Assembly: GCF_001039355.2 (NCBI RefSeq)
Contig: NW_019774892.1
Location: 298,724 to 362,723, forward strand
Source: Lingula anatina
Taxonomy: Eukaryota > Brachiopoda > Lingulata > Lingulida > Lingulidae
Direction of reading: 5' to 3'
DNA: 64,000 bases
Shown in pieces: positions 10,784 through 24,754 of the stretch; positions within the stretch are counted from its first letter, which is position 1; every line of letters starts with the position of its first letter. The position numbers and the translations under genes are program-made. The notes under the pieces were generated by a model. It did no database searches and had not been told where the DNA came from. It saw only the letters and a list, made by a program, of their open reading frames with translations.

Positions 10784-13700
10784 TAATGATGAAGAAAATC
10801 CATGAAAACTGATATTTGTGAATTGGTGGAATTAGTTGTTGAAACAATTTTCCATGCTACTCATATATTACTGTACATCTTGTTTAAGCTTTGAGAGACA
10901 ATGACAACTAACATCACTTTCCTCCTCAAATTCGGTCAACAAAAGCCCTAGCCACTTTTTTGGCCTTGCAGTAAACATCAAGAATCCTCTCTCTTTCATC
11001 AAAGTAGAAACCTTTTTTGACTAGAAATATTCAAAAGCTCTAACATGCAGTTACTCATATTTTCTACTATATTGAAAATAGTCAGGGGTTGAGAAAAAGA
11101 ACCCATATGTGTACAGCTAATGACCCAGATGAAAGTTAGCCAAATAGTTCATGCTTTTTGATGCTGTGCTCGTGGCAACTAATTCTAAATTCGTGCCTTG
11201 AAATCATGGTTTGAGCTGTTAATTTGGGCATTCATACTCACAAATATGAGGCTCGTGATCCCATGGAAATGGGATCAGTCAAAGTGGTATCGGTTTAAGG
11301 TCATGTAATTTTCATAAACTTACATAGTCCCTACCATTCATGGCAGGAATGAGACCTTTTGACTCCCAAATAGTTGGTCAGAAAAATCTCACTGTTGTAA
11401 GCACAAACACAACACTAAAAGGTAGAAATCCACCAATAGCTGGAAAAATCTCATCTCTGGTTCATGGTTATAGAACAAGCCTTCAATCAAAAAGGTTCAT
11501 CCTATTATATGTGGTTTTGACTATAAATACAGTCAGCCATATCTGGGTGAAATGCAGCATAAATTTGGACCTACGCTTATGCTTGTGGAAGTGATCAATA
11601 TTCCTAAAGGACATTCAGCACCAAGTGAAATTACTCTGTGATTTCTTCTCTCTTATTGCCATCCAGATTGTAGGTCACCTTTTTATTAAATGTTTTAATT
11701 CTGGACAAATGAATATATGCTAAGGCTGGTAGGTTTCATAATGAAAAGAAAAGCAATTTAAAATTCTTTCTCATATTTCATTTAAATATAAAACACAAAT
11801 ACCTTTAACATCTAATAAATTGTTAATAATTTTAAAATTGGTGACAGACGGACATACCCACATGATCACCTTCAAATTAGGGGACCATGATCAAATAACA
11901 GTCTTGAACAGTCACTCAGTATTATGACCCATTCTTAATAGATATATTATTATTCTTACATTCATTAGCAAATGTGACATAAACCATTGTGATAAAGCAT
12001 TCTTAGTACTTAAGCACTCTAGAAATATTTGGTTATTTCATGATTTTAACACAATGTTGAATGAGCATATCACAAAATTTAAATTTTTTGACTAATGAAG
12101 TCATCTTATGAAGAAAATACCTACATAAAACGTGGAGAAAGGTTTGGACTCCATGAATTGGACAACTTATTGTGTGAAGTCACTGCCATTGTTCTAGAAA
12201 TGCTCATCTTGATATAATTCCTGCTAATTAACTCCAGGAACCATGTCTGTGTGTTATGGTGAAATCAAGTCTTGCCTAACTTCTTCAAATCTCAGCACTT
12301 CCATTCCCTACTATCACTACAGGAAAACTCCAATTTGGCAAGCAGATGAAAACCAAATGATTTCATTGGGATTTCAGTTCTCATCAAAAATCAGTTATAA
12401 ATCCTCCAAGGAGTTTTACAAAGCCCTAGGTTGATCCCTATCCAAGTTGGCTGCCATAGCTCTTTACGTCAGGCTGTGTAGCATATTGATTGGTTGAGAA
12501 TGGCAAAAATAAGTTCAATATCATAAATTACTTGTCAATAACAAACCCATCAACATCAAATACCTGCATGCTTGTTTTCAAAATCACTTATATACGTGTA
12601 TTTTATATATAGTAGGTACAAAGAAAGTTATTGAAGAAATTGCACTTTCAGCTAGATTGATTGTGATTCAGTAGCTGCCTTCATCTTGCTGTTTCAAAAC
12701 AGACATTTCTTTAAGCTGTAGCTGTACAGATGCGAATTAGATAATTTCAAAAGTGATCATATTTCAAATAAAACAAGGTAATATAATATAAAAGCTTGTT
12801 ACCATGCTGTTATAAAATGTACCAAAAACAGGCATAATGTCTTCAATTTTAGTAAATGACTGATGTAATATTGTTAAAAAATAATTCTACAATGCACTGT
12901 ATAAAAATCTCAATGTGCCATACATAATGTTTTAAAAAGTTGACAATAATAATAGAATTCCACAAGCTAAATGTGTTGACCACCTCCTCAACTATGAATG
13001 CCATAATCAGATAATCTTTGTAATGATTGCATCAGCAAATACTTTTGTCCAGGTTACAGTGACTGTTTATAGTAATATCATCTACTGCAATCAAAATAAA
13101 AGGCCTTACACTGTCCTTATGTGTACAAATTTCAAATAAATACATGTAGCTGACAGGACAACATTGCATCCACAGATGATAAGAAGGGCTATATGAAAAC
13201 CTGCTTCTTCAACACTTTTCTCAATAAGGGGGAAGGCTATAAAAAAGAACAGGGACATCCAAAGACATCCAAAGCATGAATCAACACTGCTTCAATGTGA
13301 TCAATGACAGAGACAAACTTACACCCCAATGAAGAACAGTCCTGAAACCACCTTTATTTTTCAATCATTACTGAAAAAATCTGCAATTGGATTCAGTTAT
13401 ACTGTGACAGTGATATGGAAAAAAAATCCTGGAAATGGCAACAATTTCCCTTTAGTCACCAAGGTATATCCAATCCAAACCTGTTCAGAAAATCACTGTC
13501 TTTGAATTCAAATAGCCTCTTTTAATCATTACTGTTGAATTTCACTGATCTCAATCTCCATTTAGAGGTTGACTTGAAATAATGAAACTTGGAGCTCGAA
13601 ATGGGTTTACAGATCAAAATTATGTCTACTTGGTGTTCTCATTCACTTTGGCTGAAGTTACTATATTGTTTTGCTGACTGAATACCAATGTTGATAATTG

Positions 13701-14099
13701 TTTAAGTATATATAAAAAAATAACTAAAACCAATTTTCTACATCAGGTTTTATATTTATTGTTATTGCAATAATAATAAAAATAAATAAATAAAAATGCC
13801 TGAATCTAAAATATTACAGTCTATCACCATTCTTTTTTCCTCACTGTGAGCAAAAAATTTGCACAATATCGTCACTCTGGACCTCTTGGTTTTGTCACTG
13901 AAATAACTCTATAATAAACTCTCATTGGCTGTCCTCTAAGCTTTTGCAATACACCTCTGCTCTGGCTACTTATCCCGTTCTTCCAATAATAAATATCATT
14001 TCAAAATTTGCAATCATCTGACCTTGTAGACATTCTCCTCTAGGAAGCATTGAGACGACTTCACTTTGCGTCATCGTTGTCACATGTATGCACTAGTGG

Positions 14100-14290
14100 G
14101 TGACTCGGATACTAACTCAGATAATTTCTGTAGGTATTCAATGTTAGAATTTCATAATTAAAACGATATTTTTCTTGATTTTTGTTTTTGAAGGAAGTCT
14201 TTCTTTTTTCTTTCTTTCTTTGATTTTGATTTTTTTGCTGAAAGGTGATCTAAGGTAATTTCTAAAGCAAGGAAAATGCAGCATACATTA
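14100..14290. repeat. Partial, inverted relative of the 14.8-kb element interior
   Basis: Contains GAAGGAAGTCTTTCTTTTTT and AATTTCTAAAGCAAGGAAAA, which match the reverse complement of about 14920-15020 with rearrangements. Probably the remnant of a second insertion. Confidence 0.55.
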
Positions 14291-14787
14291 AACAATTTTT
14301 CTTTAAAGGGTTTTGATATTAAGTATTTATTACTGTTCCAAGAAAGGTAAATTCAAAAGCAGTGAAAAAAAGTGCATTTATTTTAAATGCCAATTAAGAA
14401 AGTTTTTTGTACCAAATGCTCATATACAGTACACAAAAAATTGAAAATACAAAATTCCATTTTAACTTTTAAAATATGGTTACATTTTAATTACATGCAT
14501 ATCGGTATTCACAATTATAAATTTAATCATATCAATTTCACATTTATCATGATTTTAAAAGTATTTTCATTAGGATATAGTAAGTTCTCTGCTATATAAT
14601 TTCCTTCCCACGTCTGTCCTAAAAATCTTTTAAAATTTCCAAAGTTCTGTCCATATCTTCTTTAGAAATGTAATTTTTATTTTTAAAACAAGATACAACT
14701 GAGTTAATGTGATACTTACATACTAAGTAAATAGTGCATTCCCTCAATCAACCATTCTGTCAGGACTCAAAGAAAGAGTGGACTAGT

Positions 14788-15311
14788 AGGCCTGATTTGG
14801 TCTTAAAGCACAATTTAAGACTAAAACTAGTCTGAGGCAACAATATTTTTCTTGATTTTTGCTTTTGAAGGAAGTCTTACTTTCTTTTTTCTTTCTTTCT
14901 TTGAGTCACCCTTTAGCAAGAAATCAAAATCAAAAAAGAAAGAAAAAAGAAAGACTTCCTTCAAAACAACATTGAAAGTATGCTGCAGTCTTTCCTTGCT
15001 TTAGAAATTATCTGAGATAGTATCTGAATTGCCCTTATCAATTAGGCAATTAGCACTTGCTTGACAAGAGACCACCCTTTGCTACTCATACAATGGCCCT
15101 CCACTTGATTGCTATCTTCAGCTGTCTGGCTGGAGCCCCAGTCCAAGTTTGGACTGAATTGCTTTACCACTTCAGACCAATTATAGTCTTACTCACTGGA
15201 CTTTCAGTTCGTTTTTAGTCTTAAGATCAAATTAAGAGTCCCTCCTTAAGCTTTAAGATCGCCTCAGCCTAGTTTTAGTCTTAAATTGCACTTTAAGACC
15301 AAATCAGGCCC
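14788..15311. mobile_element. TIR element with roughly 50-bp terminal inverted repeats
   Basis: The left end (AGGCCTGATTTGGTCTTAAA...) and the inverted right end (GGGCCTGATTTGGTCTTAAA...) match over about 50 bases, through the shared AATTTAAGACTAAAACTAG. Both ends are bordered by ACTAGT, a possible 6-bp target duplication, although the hexamer is palindromic and could belong to the terminus. The inside contains a TTTC/GAAA inverted pair and no transposase. A related piece lies at about 14100-14290. Confidence 0.8.
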
Positions 15312-16035
15312 ACTAGTGATGGCTGGTTGCAACATTACGTAACAACATATAAGAACTATGAGACATAGGCCACACCTGGTTGCAACAATACACCATTTCC
15401 TAGTTTGTTTACATGCATCATCTTTTCATTTATTATATTCTTATTTATTCTAATTTTAAAAAATGCCAAAAATGCTTGTTGTATTTCTATTATATCATTT
15501 ATGAAGACTGGTGGTGTTATTTCTTAAAGCAAGTGTCTGTCAACATTGCCTGCAAAACACTCTTAAGCTTGAGGTTGGATTTCCAGAGACTCTGGCAGAA
15601 TTTTATGAATATAAAATGAAAAAATTGTTTGCTGAACTGACTGAAATGGCCCAGATGAAAGACCTTGGTATGGAATGCAATGAACCTTTCTGTGAGAATG
15701 GTCAGAACAACAGGATATTTTTCATTACATCAACTTAATTTCTTTTCTTTTGAGGGTTCAAATACCCTGGTAATGTCTGACTGATAAAAGCTATAACAGA
15801 TAACTGCCAATCATGTTTCAGTAATGTGAGACATACTGTGAGATACTGAATGCAATAAATGTTAATTAAAGCCAGTTTTATTTTATTTTTTAATTTTAAA
15901 TCTTTTAAGCATTGAATGACATTTGATAGTTAAAAAACTGACTGTTTTTATTATCATTGTAATGTAATTATAATATATTAATGAAATCTTTCTATACAAA
16001 ACTAATCATAGAGAGTGAAAGCAAAACTTCATCCA

Positions 16036-16074
16036 ACAACAACAACAATAATAATAATAATAATAATAATAAAA

Positions 16075-16136
<62 letters not shown>
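16036..16136. repeat. (AAT)n(ATT)n fold-back microsatellite
   Basis: About a dozen CAA/AAT units are followed at once by about 20 ATT units, so the tract can pair with itself into a long triplet hairpin. Confidence 0.97.
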
Positions 16137-16929
16137 CAAAATCATCTTTATTATATGAGTTATGATAACACTGATCTGTTTTCTGCATAGTAGTAATATT
16201 ATAATCATTCAATTCATCTCAGCAATTTACCTGATGCTAACCCCAGCCAATATTAATAGACAGCTTGAAGAGATTTCTTCATTATATTTGTATGTGCATA
16301 ACAGTGATGGCAGGCTTCAAAAGATTATCCAGTCTTGCTGATGGAACAATTAATGAAGTTTCTACGTGATCACCCAGACATTCATGGAATGTCATAAACC
16401 TTATGGTACCACATACACAACACATTTGGAAAATATCTGGTATATATAAAAATATACCAATAAATGCAATACACCTTAGCTTTAAATCATAACCAAATTA
16501 GTCTTGGTTATGGTAATAATCTAATTAGATTTAATAAAAACAACAACAAGGTTAAGTGTGGTAATGGAAATTTAACACCTGCTCAGATTGTGCTTAATAA
16601 TAATAATATGATACTTCTTCAAAATTTTGAAAGTAATATAAAGGCAAATTAAAATTATGACAAGCAATAACTTTTTATTGGGGGCACACCAAATATGTTT
16701 AGTTCACTATATAAATGTTATAAGAAATCCAGTTTTAAAGCAGGTGGGGAACATTTAAATTTAATTTATCAATAACCACGGTCTAATACTTTTCAAATCT
16801 GTCTTCTTATATTGTGTAGATTTGGACAACAATGTAGCAAAAGAAATGAAGGAAACAAATTAGAAAAAAAAACAGATTTATGTCATGTTTCAGCCTAGTA
16901 TACATGCTAGAATTAACATACCATACCCA

Positions 16930-16985
16930 GGGGCAGATTTAGGCCGTCTTCCGGGTCTTCCGAAAGATGGTCTGATTTTCAAGTT
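16930..16985. mobile_element. Fragment of a small TIR element
   Basis: CAGGGGCAGATTTAGG followed by CCGTCTTCCGGGTCTTCC matches, in reverse, the small element at 58127-58192. No second terminus is seen. Confidence 0.4.
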
Positions 16986-18573
16986 TTCATTGACAGGTAT
17001 CTAATTTTTACTGTTGGAAGACAATCAAAAATAGAAGCTGGATAAACAAAGATAATTTTGAAGACTGGCAGAAAATATCTCAGTTGGCATTAAGTCAAAG
17101 AGACCTAAGATATTGTTGTTAAATTGCCAGAGCAAACATTTTTCAAGTAGTGAACTTGTATTGTAAATGTTTTAATAAGGCAAAATAACATGCTAAGTTT
17201 AAATCAAGTCTGTCTAGATTTGAATGAATCTTACTTAAACTAATCAAAACAAACTTATAGATTTAACTGCAAACATATTTTCTATTATATTTTCAATTTG
17301 ATAAATACATGAAATAAAAGAAAGTTTATCTCCATATCCTCATCTTCTTAAAAGCATAACTGATATCCTGTCACTTGCCCAGTGTGTACTGTACTGTTGT
17401 TGCAGTGGTATATCTGGGGTAAATGCAGGTATATAGTGACCAGTGCTCTAAGTGGCACTTGAAAGGAGTGTCAATGAGAGGGTTTTGTGAATCTCATAGC
17501 AACTGTACTTTTCATGCATTGCACTAACTTGTTAATTAAAATATTAATAAAACTATTTTTGTAACTAACTTTATGGTAAAGCCAATAAATGAATGTCAGA
17601 TGTTGAGACAAGGGTGATTATAATAATTTCAGTGCTTGCCCCTGGTGCTATTTTCCATAGATACCATAAAGTCATATACCGATATATCCATGATGTCATT
17701 CCTGGTATGATCAATGCACCAGTAATTTCAACTTTGCTAACAAAAGACCATCACCATGGGTGTGCCCAGTTGCTTATATCTTGATGGCGTAGCATGGATT
17801 AGGAAAGCTTTTCCCAATATCCTGAGGAAAACCCCCTAATGACATCTGCCATATTTTTGTCTAATTCTGTCACAGAGCTGGCTAAGTCAAGATCACATTA
17901 GAGGGTCTGTAGAAAAGTCAATTAACACATATAACAACAGATTCAGTATACTTTAAGAGACCATAAACAGACAGGTACCCTTTATTACCTACTTGAATAA
18001 AATTAGAAGATATGAACTTTGTTATAAAAAGATACAGGATATGAGGCAGGAGTGGCTGCATCTGGTTGATTGTGTTTTTTTTCCCGTTGATATACCCAAT
18101 GGAAAAAAAACAAGACTATTTTTTAAGTGAACCCCCACCTGACCCAAACTCCCTTATAGTAATAGCTGTTCTATATGTATGTATGTGTACTGGTAGCTGT
18201 ATACCCAGTATATCCTGTAAGGACAAAATGAATTAAATTTTTGAAATAGGTTCCTAACTATAAATGAACCATTTCCTTTGTACCTTTAATGTCAAAATAC
18301 ATACAAAATAAACAAAGACCTATCTTTATTATGACATCTTGTTTCATGAATAAAACTATCTTTGTGTATTTAGTTTCATAAAATAATGGTCAAATATCTA
18401 CATACTGCCCAGCTATATCTTAAGTTGAAAAAAGGGATTGTTGCACTTAAGTTCTTGTAGCAACTTTTTACAAAATTAAGAAATAACCAAATGATCATAA
18501 AAAATCACAACATCCCCATACACCCAATACTGAATGAAGGACATGGAATTACTATTTTTGCGTAAAAACTGAC

Positions 18574-18611
18574 CTGAAAAGCAGTTTCCAAAGATCATCC
18601 ATCCAAGACAT
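18574..18611 (-). CDS. TP53I11: Candidate alternative first exon D of TP53I11 (12 residues)
   Basis: ATG at 18611-18609 (context ACAAAATGT, A at -3) opens MSWMDDLWKLLF and ends two bases into an arginine codon at donor GTCAGTTTTT. Phase 2 matches the acceptor at 8018, giving ...LLFR-KHSSGD. The predicted isoform would be 223 residues. Upstream, at 18756-18748 on the minus strand, is a TATA-like CTTATAATG, followed by a GC-box-like GGGCGGAGC near 18713. This layout resembles a compact promoter. The exon is short and a 38-base match can arise by chance; transcript data are lacking. Confidence 0.4.
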
Positions 18612-18689
18612 TTTGTTAGCTTGTCTTTATATGTGAATGCTCCATCAAATGACAAAACTTATGAAGCTGTGTAATTTGTTGGTGGTTAT

Positions 18690-18760
18690 GTTTAGTGCGT
18701 CGTAGCAGCTCCGCCCTCAACTCTCACTTGAAGTCATCAGCTGGTTCATTATAAGCAAGT
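18690..18760 (-). promoter_or_regulatory. Promoter-like segment upstream of first exon D
   Basis: On the minus strand this holds a TATA-like element (TTATAATG, near 18755-18748) and, 30-45 bases further on, a GC-box-like GGGCGGAGC with several CpGs (CTACGACGCAC). The spacing to ATG 18611 would leave a 5' untranslated region of about 100 bases. It also contains a short upstream ORF starting at the ATG inside the TATA-like block. Inference only. Confidence 0.25.
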
Positions 18761-18779
18761 CTCAGTAGTGAAGCTGAGG

Positions 18780-21700
18780 CAGCATTGGCAATGTATCATG
18801 TGACAGTCAGATCACAGCACATTATGCCAAGATTTCATGCATCTCTGCCTACAGAAATGTATTAACTGTGCAAAACTACATGATTTGTTTGCTGCTCTGC
18901 GGAAGTAATAGTAAACAACCCAGGTGAGGCACTGGGGTTTTACTGGGCATTATTTCTGTCACTGTAACAGAAAATATGCATTGCAATCATGCTACATGCA
19001 GTGAAGCTTTATCACTCCTGAGGATATGTTGTTTTAGATATGTCAGTTATTATTATTATTATTTTTTTTTTTTTTGCCAGAGTGTGATGAGGACTTTTCC
19101 TCTGAACACCAACAGCTACTGGCATCACTTAATCATAATGTAATTCAGCATGGTGGGAGAAACTATGTAAAATATTTATAAATGGGTGTCATAAAACTGA
19201 AGCATCAACATTACTAAACATGCATGAAAGTAACTTAAAGGTTAGGAAAAAAATAAAAAAAAAACTTTTATTAACAGTTATCTTCTCTCAGTTGACAATG
19301 TTTTTTGGATAATCATACTCCATATTTAGTTTTCAATATAATGATCACCTGTCTTCCCATACAATGTTATCATCAAACTTCACTATCCACACCTTATAGC
19401 TGTAAGCATATTGAAAACAATCAAAATCATCTGTTGTGGCAAAAAATACTTTCTCAAACAATAATCCCCTTGACAGTTAATTGGTCTCTGGCTTTCCTTT
19501 GTGTTAATTCAGATGGAAATCAATAGGATTGCTGATGATTGACTTAAACAATGCCTGCACTTATTGTGACATATTCTAACTATGTTTATTGGCGTTTGGA
19601 AAAAATGGTGTCAGGGAAATGTTCATCACAAAGTCCAAGATTATTTTTGTATTTCTTATTTTGATAATAACATGGTCTGTTTGATACATAACAAAGTGAA
19701 GAGAAAAAAAAACAATGAACCCCTTGAATACAAAATATCAAACAGTATTTGATTGCATTCTTGCACTTTTGAATGCTTGATATGAACTTTGCCTTAATCA
19801 ATCAATCAATCATTCTTAAGACTGAATCCATGACAGGCCTCTGTGCTTAATAATCTTGATGTTTTCTATTATGGCTTAAGCAGCTGATATATGAAATATT
19901 TTATATGTTCATATTTAGTTTAAAAAAAAAAACGACCATCAACCAAAGGTCTCTTTATTTTAATGAGAAAATAACTGGTTACTTAAAATAAAATCAATAT
20001 GCACTTTCTTTCTCTTCAGCAATCAGCTTGTTTTGCCAAAAAAATTGACGGAGTTGTGAAATGGTTTTTCTCTGAGAAATTATGCTAAAATATGAGCCCA
20101 TGAAGCTTTTCATAAACAGTGCCCCCCCCTCTCTTCTAAGACTTTCAGTATCTTATGCTGCCAACGTTCCCAGTGCACAACAGCTGCCTTCAAAGTGAAG
20201 CTGACATATATTTAACATAATGCCTCAAAAATGTTTCTTTGTAAAATGGAGTATTTTGTATTGAACTGTGATGAACAAAACTATGTAAAGATTAAGAATG
20301 TATTACATTTTCTGGTAAATGTACAAAACAACTTACAAAAAATATTGATTTTACATTTGCTCTGACTTATTTATCAAACAAAGATAATTGAATCATGAGT
20401 GCAGAATAAGAAACAAGACGGAAACTTTGCACAGAAATGTTATGAACTTCTGGACATTCTATTGTTTTTGATGATAGAAAATCTCTGGGGGTTTCTCTCA
20501 TACAAACCTGTCAGATTTCATACAAAGATAATCTGAGCACAGAACGTTAATTCCAGAAAACTCATCAAATGTCTTAAATTGACTTTTAGGCAGACATATG
20601 CATCCAACGTGTTGAATCCTCTGGGAAATAGAATGATTTTTATATGTAAGTATATACTTTCCAAAGCAGACATATGCATCATTTAGGATGCATCTCTTAG
20701 GTTGCACCACTTGGTAAATGTATTTGTGGAAGGGTCAATGGTTGATTAAATAAAGCCTAAATAATTAGATTACTTACTTGGGTACTAGCTGTGAAGTTTT
20801 ACAGGTATATATTCTATCCTGGTATATTCACATTTATTTTACAATAATATTGTCTCATCAATTGAAGGAATAAATGAGTTTCTCCTTTATAAAGTATAGG
20901 GTCTAAGAATACAGCAATATACATTTATATAAAAACAAGCGCAACTTGGCAATTATAGAACATCAGACTGAAGTGAGAATCAATTTTATGGACCACTGTA
21001 TCTCATGTGGCAGTGAGATGGGTGATTTAATGAAGCATTTTTTGAGTAGCAAAATAACCTTCAGTCATAATAAACAGATTAAGATTTAAAAAAGTCATCT
21101 AACAAAACATCCACTAAAATGGCAATTTGACTGTATAGGAAGATATAAGGCAAATTTTGTTCTTCCCTTTAATTTGCAATGGATGTTAGCCAATCCAATT
21201 AAATAATGCCAAACAATCGATTTGACATGGTCATTTGAAATGAAGAATTATGTCTAAAAACTCTTTGATTTACCATTTACCTGACTTTTCAAACAAACTT
21301 TGGCCTTAAGAATATATGCCTTTGACAGGGAGGAAACTGTAAGTTAATTATTTACTCCAATATAATTTATCTTATTTGACTTAGCAGTGACAATAAATAA
21401 CCAAATTTTATCAGCAAATCAACAAATGTGAAAACAAAGTGTCCAAACCACTGTTATGAACAATTAGAATACATACAGATCTGGACATTCAAAAACTGAC
21501 CAGAAATTGCAAGTAGCACAAACCCGTCTTCTCTGTAGCAATAGTAGCTGACTTAAGGACTACATGTACAAGCAAGTGTTACTGGGCTTAACAATATGCC
21601 AGATGGATACAGCTGAAAGATTATAAACATGTTTATCTTAATCAAATCAAACTCTATAAAATCTTCTTAAGTCAGTATTTTCATGTTGTTCTTAACCTAA

Positions 21701-24540
21701 ACTTCACAAAAATGACATTTTTCTTACTTAATTCTGGTCCATCTAAATTTATAAAAGAGACGAAGACCTTTAATGTGAATAGACCCTGGATGACTTTTTT
21801 TTCAGAAAAAATAGCAATATCTCCAAAATTTGCATCAGGTGCATACAAAAAAGGCACTTCAAGGCCAGCAATATACTTATGACCTTAATAATATAAAAAT
21901 AATGATGATAAAAGCAAAAGAAAAAAGTGTGCCCAATTTACCCAGGTATACTATATCCTAAAATTTATAAATAATAACTGTCAATACGAAAACTAATTTA
22001 CAGATAATCATTTAGACAAAGGCTGCAGATAAAGCATACCTTGGGATTCAGGGAAAAGTGTTAAAATCTCCAGGTAAATCAAAATTCAAGCATATTACAT
22101 GCTAACATACAAAGAAAAAAAAAGATACTTATTTCAAAGTTCAATCACTTCAATAGTTTTGGAGATATTGCAATGAAATTTGGGAAATTTTAGGAAAATG
22201 ATGTTTTTCATAATTGTTGAAAATTTCATGACTCTACCTTTCAGAAAAATTTAAATCTTCAGTAAAAAAATGCCTCGTCGGCCTATGTGACTTCTGGCAG
22301 GTGCCAGTGTCTGCCAGTTTTGACACCTGTCAATGTGTTTTTTGGATTGATAATAATATCAAAACTGTTTAGCATTAACATTTGAAATTTACAGTGTTGA
22401 CCAAAGTATCAAAAAATCTGTGCAAAATTCAGTTGTAAACTGTCAAAGTTATTGAAATTAGTAACTTTTTTCTTTTTTAAGCCACTTGATATATAAAGGT
22501 AAAGTGCTCATTGCATGTCTTTAAAAATCTGCTTTAAAAATCAAATGACCTTTATTTGGCACAACCTCATAGTGTTGTCCCTGGCATAGAAAACTTATGC
22601 CTAATAGTTTTTTAACATTCCTGTGGTACCTAAGGATACCGAGTCAAAACTTTTATGTGCTAGAGGCATTATTAAGCAGTAGTATCAAGTGAAAGTTTAT
22701 TGAATTACAGTGGATATTCCTATGGAAATTGAAGAACATTTTGTGTTATAATCAATCCAATACATGCCATAATTTTAGGTAAATGCTATTGGACATTACA
22801 TCTTCTCAGACCTTAATAATAAGTATGAGTCAATAATTATTTTTCTCTCATAATCTTTGAAAAGGACACTGCAATTGTCTCATTTTCTTTATTCTGACCC
22901 AGCATTACCTTAAAACTAATGGGTTTAGGAATCACATGTGTTTATAGTTAAACAGACTCTGTGGACTTCTTATTACGTTATTGGGCTCCACTATCCAATT
23001 TTAAATTGATGAGGTTTTAGATCTTCTTATCAAGTATCCGATCAGACTTCCCAATTTTTGCTTTAAAAAGCTCAAATGGACTATTTAATTTATCAGTTTT
23101 TCCACAGAATTCCCAAGGCAACCATTATAATGGTTGAAAGACCTTGATAACAAATGTTGGCAATGCATTATTATCAATCATTTTCAGGAAATTGCAGATT
23201 TTGAGTAAAAAAAAAAAGCACCGTTTATCTTTGAAATAACGAGGGCAAAGTGTTTGAGGTAATGTAATCACCATCTTCTTTTTTAGTCACAAGGTAATGA
23301 ACTACATGTTTAGAAAATACAACATGAAACTCCCATCACTATAGACTAAAGGCTTTTCACTACCGCTTTAAAACTGTTATGGCAGCTGTTTTTGAAAGGA
23401 TGTTCAGCTGCATTTTTCAACTCCCCACCATGCTTTTGTCATTGGTTTAACTCAGACCATATGCCATGCCAAGACTTTAAAAAAGCTTGCTCTGAACATA
23501 ATAATAATAACAATAACATTTATTTATAGTCTAAAATCCATATAAAATGCCCAGTAGAATTAACATGCATAAAATGAACAGAATAAGATGCATAAAGTCA
23601 ATCAATAAATAGGCAGTTAAGATATTAAAATATTAAAATGTATAGTGCAATGTAAATGAATATATGGATAGTTAAAATTTTAAGATATTAAAATAGATAG
23701 TATGATGTTAAGTTTATGTCCATTCAAATCAGTTATAAAGCTTTTTGAAAATAAAAGTTTTTAATTCTTTTTAAAAATTGTCCTCAGACACTATATATAT
23801 AGTCTTTTAGTATACTGGGAGAATGTTCCATTTATTTGGTCCATAGACTTGAAGAACTTGGTGGACGAATGTTCTTAATCTGGCCCTACAAGGCATTAGC
23901 AAAAACTGGTCAAGTGATCTAAAACTACGTTTTGGTGCATAATGATGAACTAGTTTTTGTAAAAAAACACACATATATATACATATAAATGTATGTACAA
24001 ACACAAGTTTAGAGCAATCCCATGCAAGCAAGTTGGATGTTCACTTCATTACACGTTGCCATGTTAAGGAGTAATGTGATACCTGTGTCAGCACCTTTAT
24101 TCCTGGCATGTCATAGCATGTGACTACCCCTTATACCAAGTTAGTATGTCTGTACAGACACATATATAAAAAAAATACTGCTTAAGTAAAGAAATGCTGT
24201 CAGTACACAGATGGAAACACAAATTTACAACAGACACCCGTATCAAACTAACAATATATCTATATCCATGCTCTCAAAATATTAAAGCATTGGGAATACT
24301 TCGTAGAAAGGTAAAAAAGTCATGAATTGACATGCTGCAATAAACTAAATCTATTTAAGGTTACTTCATGCATTTTATTTGTATAGCAATCAATAAAACA
24401 AATATCAAACAAACAGTGTTTCTTTATTTGTACCTTCAGAATATTAAAGCATTATGAACACTTCACAGAAATGTTAAAAAATGATGCAAGGAGGTGTTTA
24501 ATACTACCAGATCTATTAAAGGTCATTTCAGTCTATGCAA
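18780..24540 (-). other. Intron between first exons E and D
   Basis: AT-rich, with homopolymer tracts and short direct repeats only. I see no gene, promoter or intact mobile element here. Confidence 0.6.
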
Positions 24541-24560
24541 TTTGGTCTACGTTGACTCAC

Positions 24561-24754
24561 ACAAAGCAGCCAAACAGTCGGGTGGCCTGTCCGACCTTCA
24601 GCCCATCAAATACCTTGACGCCCTTGTCGACCCTTTTTTCGCTACAAAAAACTGGTATGTGCTGCTTTGGACAGAATGTCACTGAAACTTTCCGGGCGAT
24701 AATCGCTGGCCGACGCCAGCCTTTTGTATAATTGTAAAAAGGTGATATCTCCAT
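24561..24754 (-). CDS. TP53I11: Candidate alternative first exon E of TP53I11 (64 residues)
   Basis: ATG at 24754 has a good context (AGCATGG: A at -3, G at +4). It opens MEISPFYNYTKGWRRP and continues with a basic segment and VGQATRLFGCF, ending two bases into a valine codon at a strong donor GTGAGTCAAC. Phase 2 fits the acceptor at 8018 (...CFV-KHSSGD); the isoform would be about 275 residues. The exon lies directly downstream of a CpG-rich promoter-like patch. An open frame also exists on the opposite strand here (24494-24685 on +) and cannot be excluded as the real coding strand, but it has no matching splice context that I can see. Confidence 0.5.

Larger units (their letters stand above)
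8019..18573 (-). other. Proximal part of the large 5' intron
   Basis: AT-rich intron between the shared acceptor at 8018 and first exon D. It holds a MITE fragment (8724-8890), a dispersed repeat (about 9000-10290), an ATTT/ATTTT tract (10738-10783), an inverted-repeat element (14788-15311) and an AAT/ATT fold-back microsatellite (16036-16136). No further exon is supported. Confidence 0.7.

Noticed and set aside
13327-13375. Minus-strand segment reading VVSGLFFIGV before a GTAAGT donor, first considered as TP53I11 helix 1.
   Set aside because: A stop lies just upstream, the phase does not fit the 5140 acceptor, and the true helix-1 exon is at 7557-7450.
14718-14737. Minus-strand ATG frame MHYLLS ending at GTAAGT in phase 2 near 14717, formally compatible with the 8018 acceptor.
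   Set aside because: Only six codons in AT-rich sequence with no promoter-like context. It shows how easily a phase match arises by chance and argues for caution with the short candidates.
15981-16212. Open frames on both strands encoding long N and Y runs.
   Set aside because: Direct translation of the AAT/ATT microsatellite.
24494-24685. Plus-strand frame of 63 residues across first exon E.
   Set aside because: No usable splice context or recognised similarity. The minus strand has a good start context, a strong donor and the right phase; kept as an alternative only.
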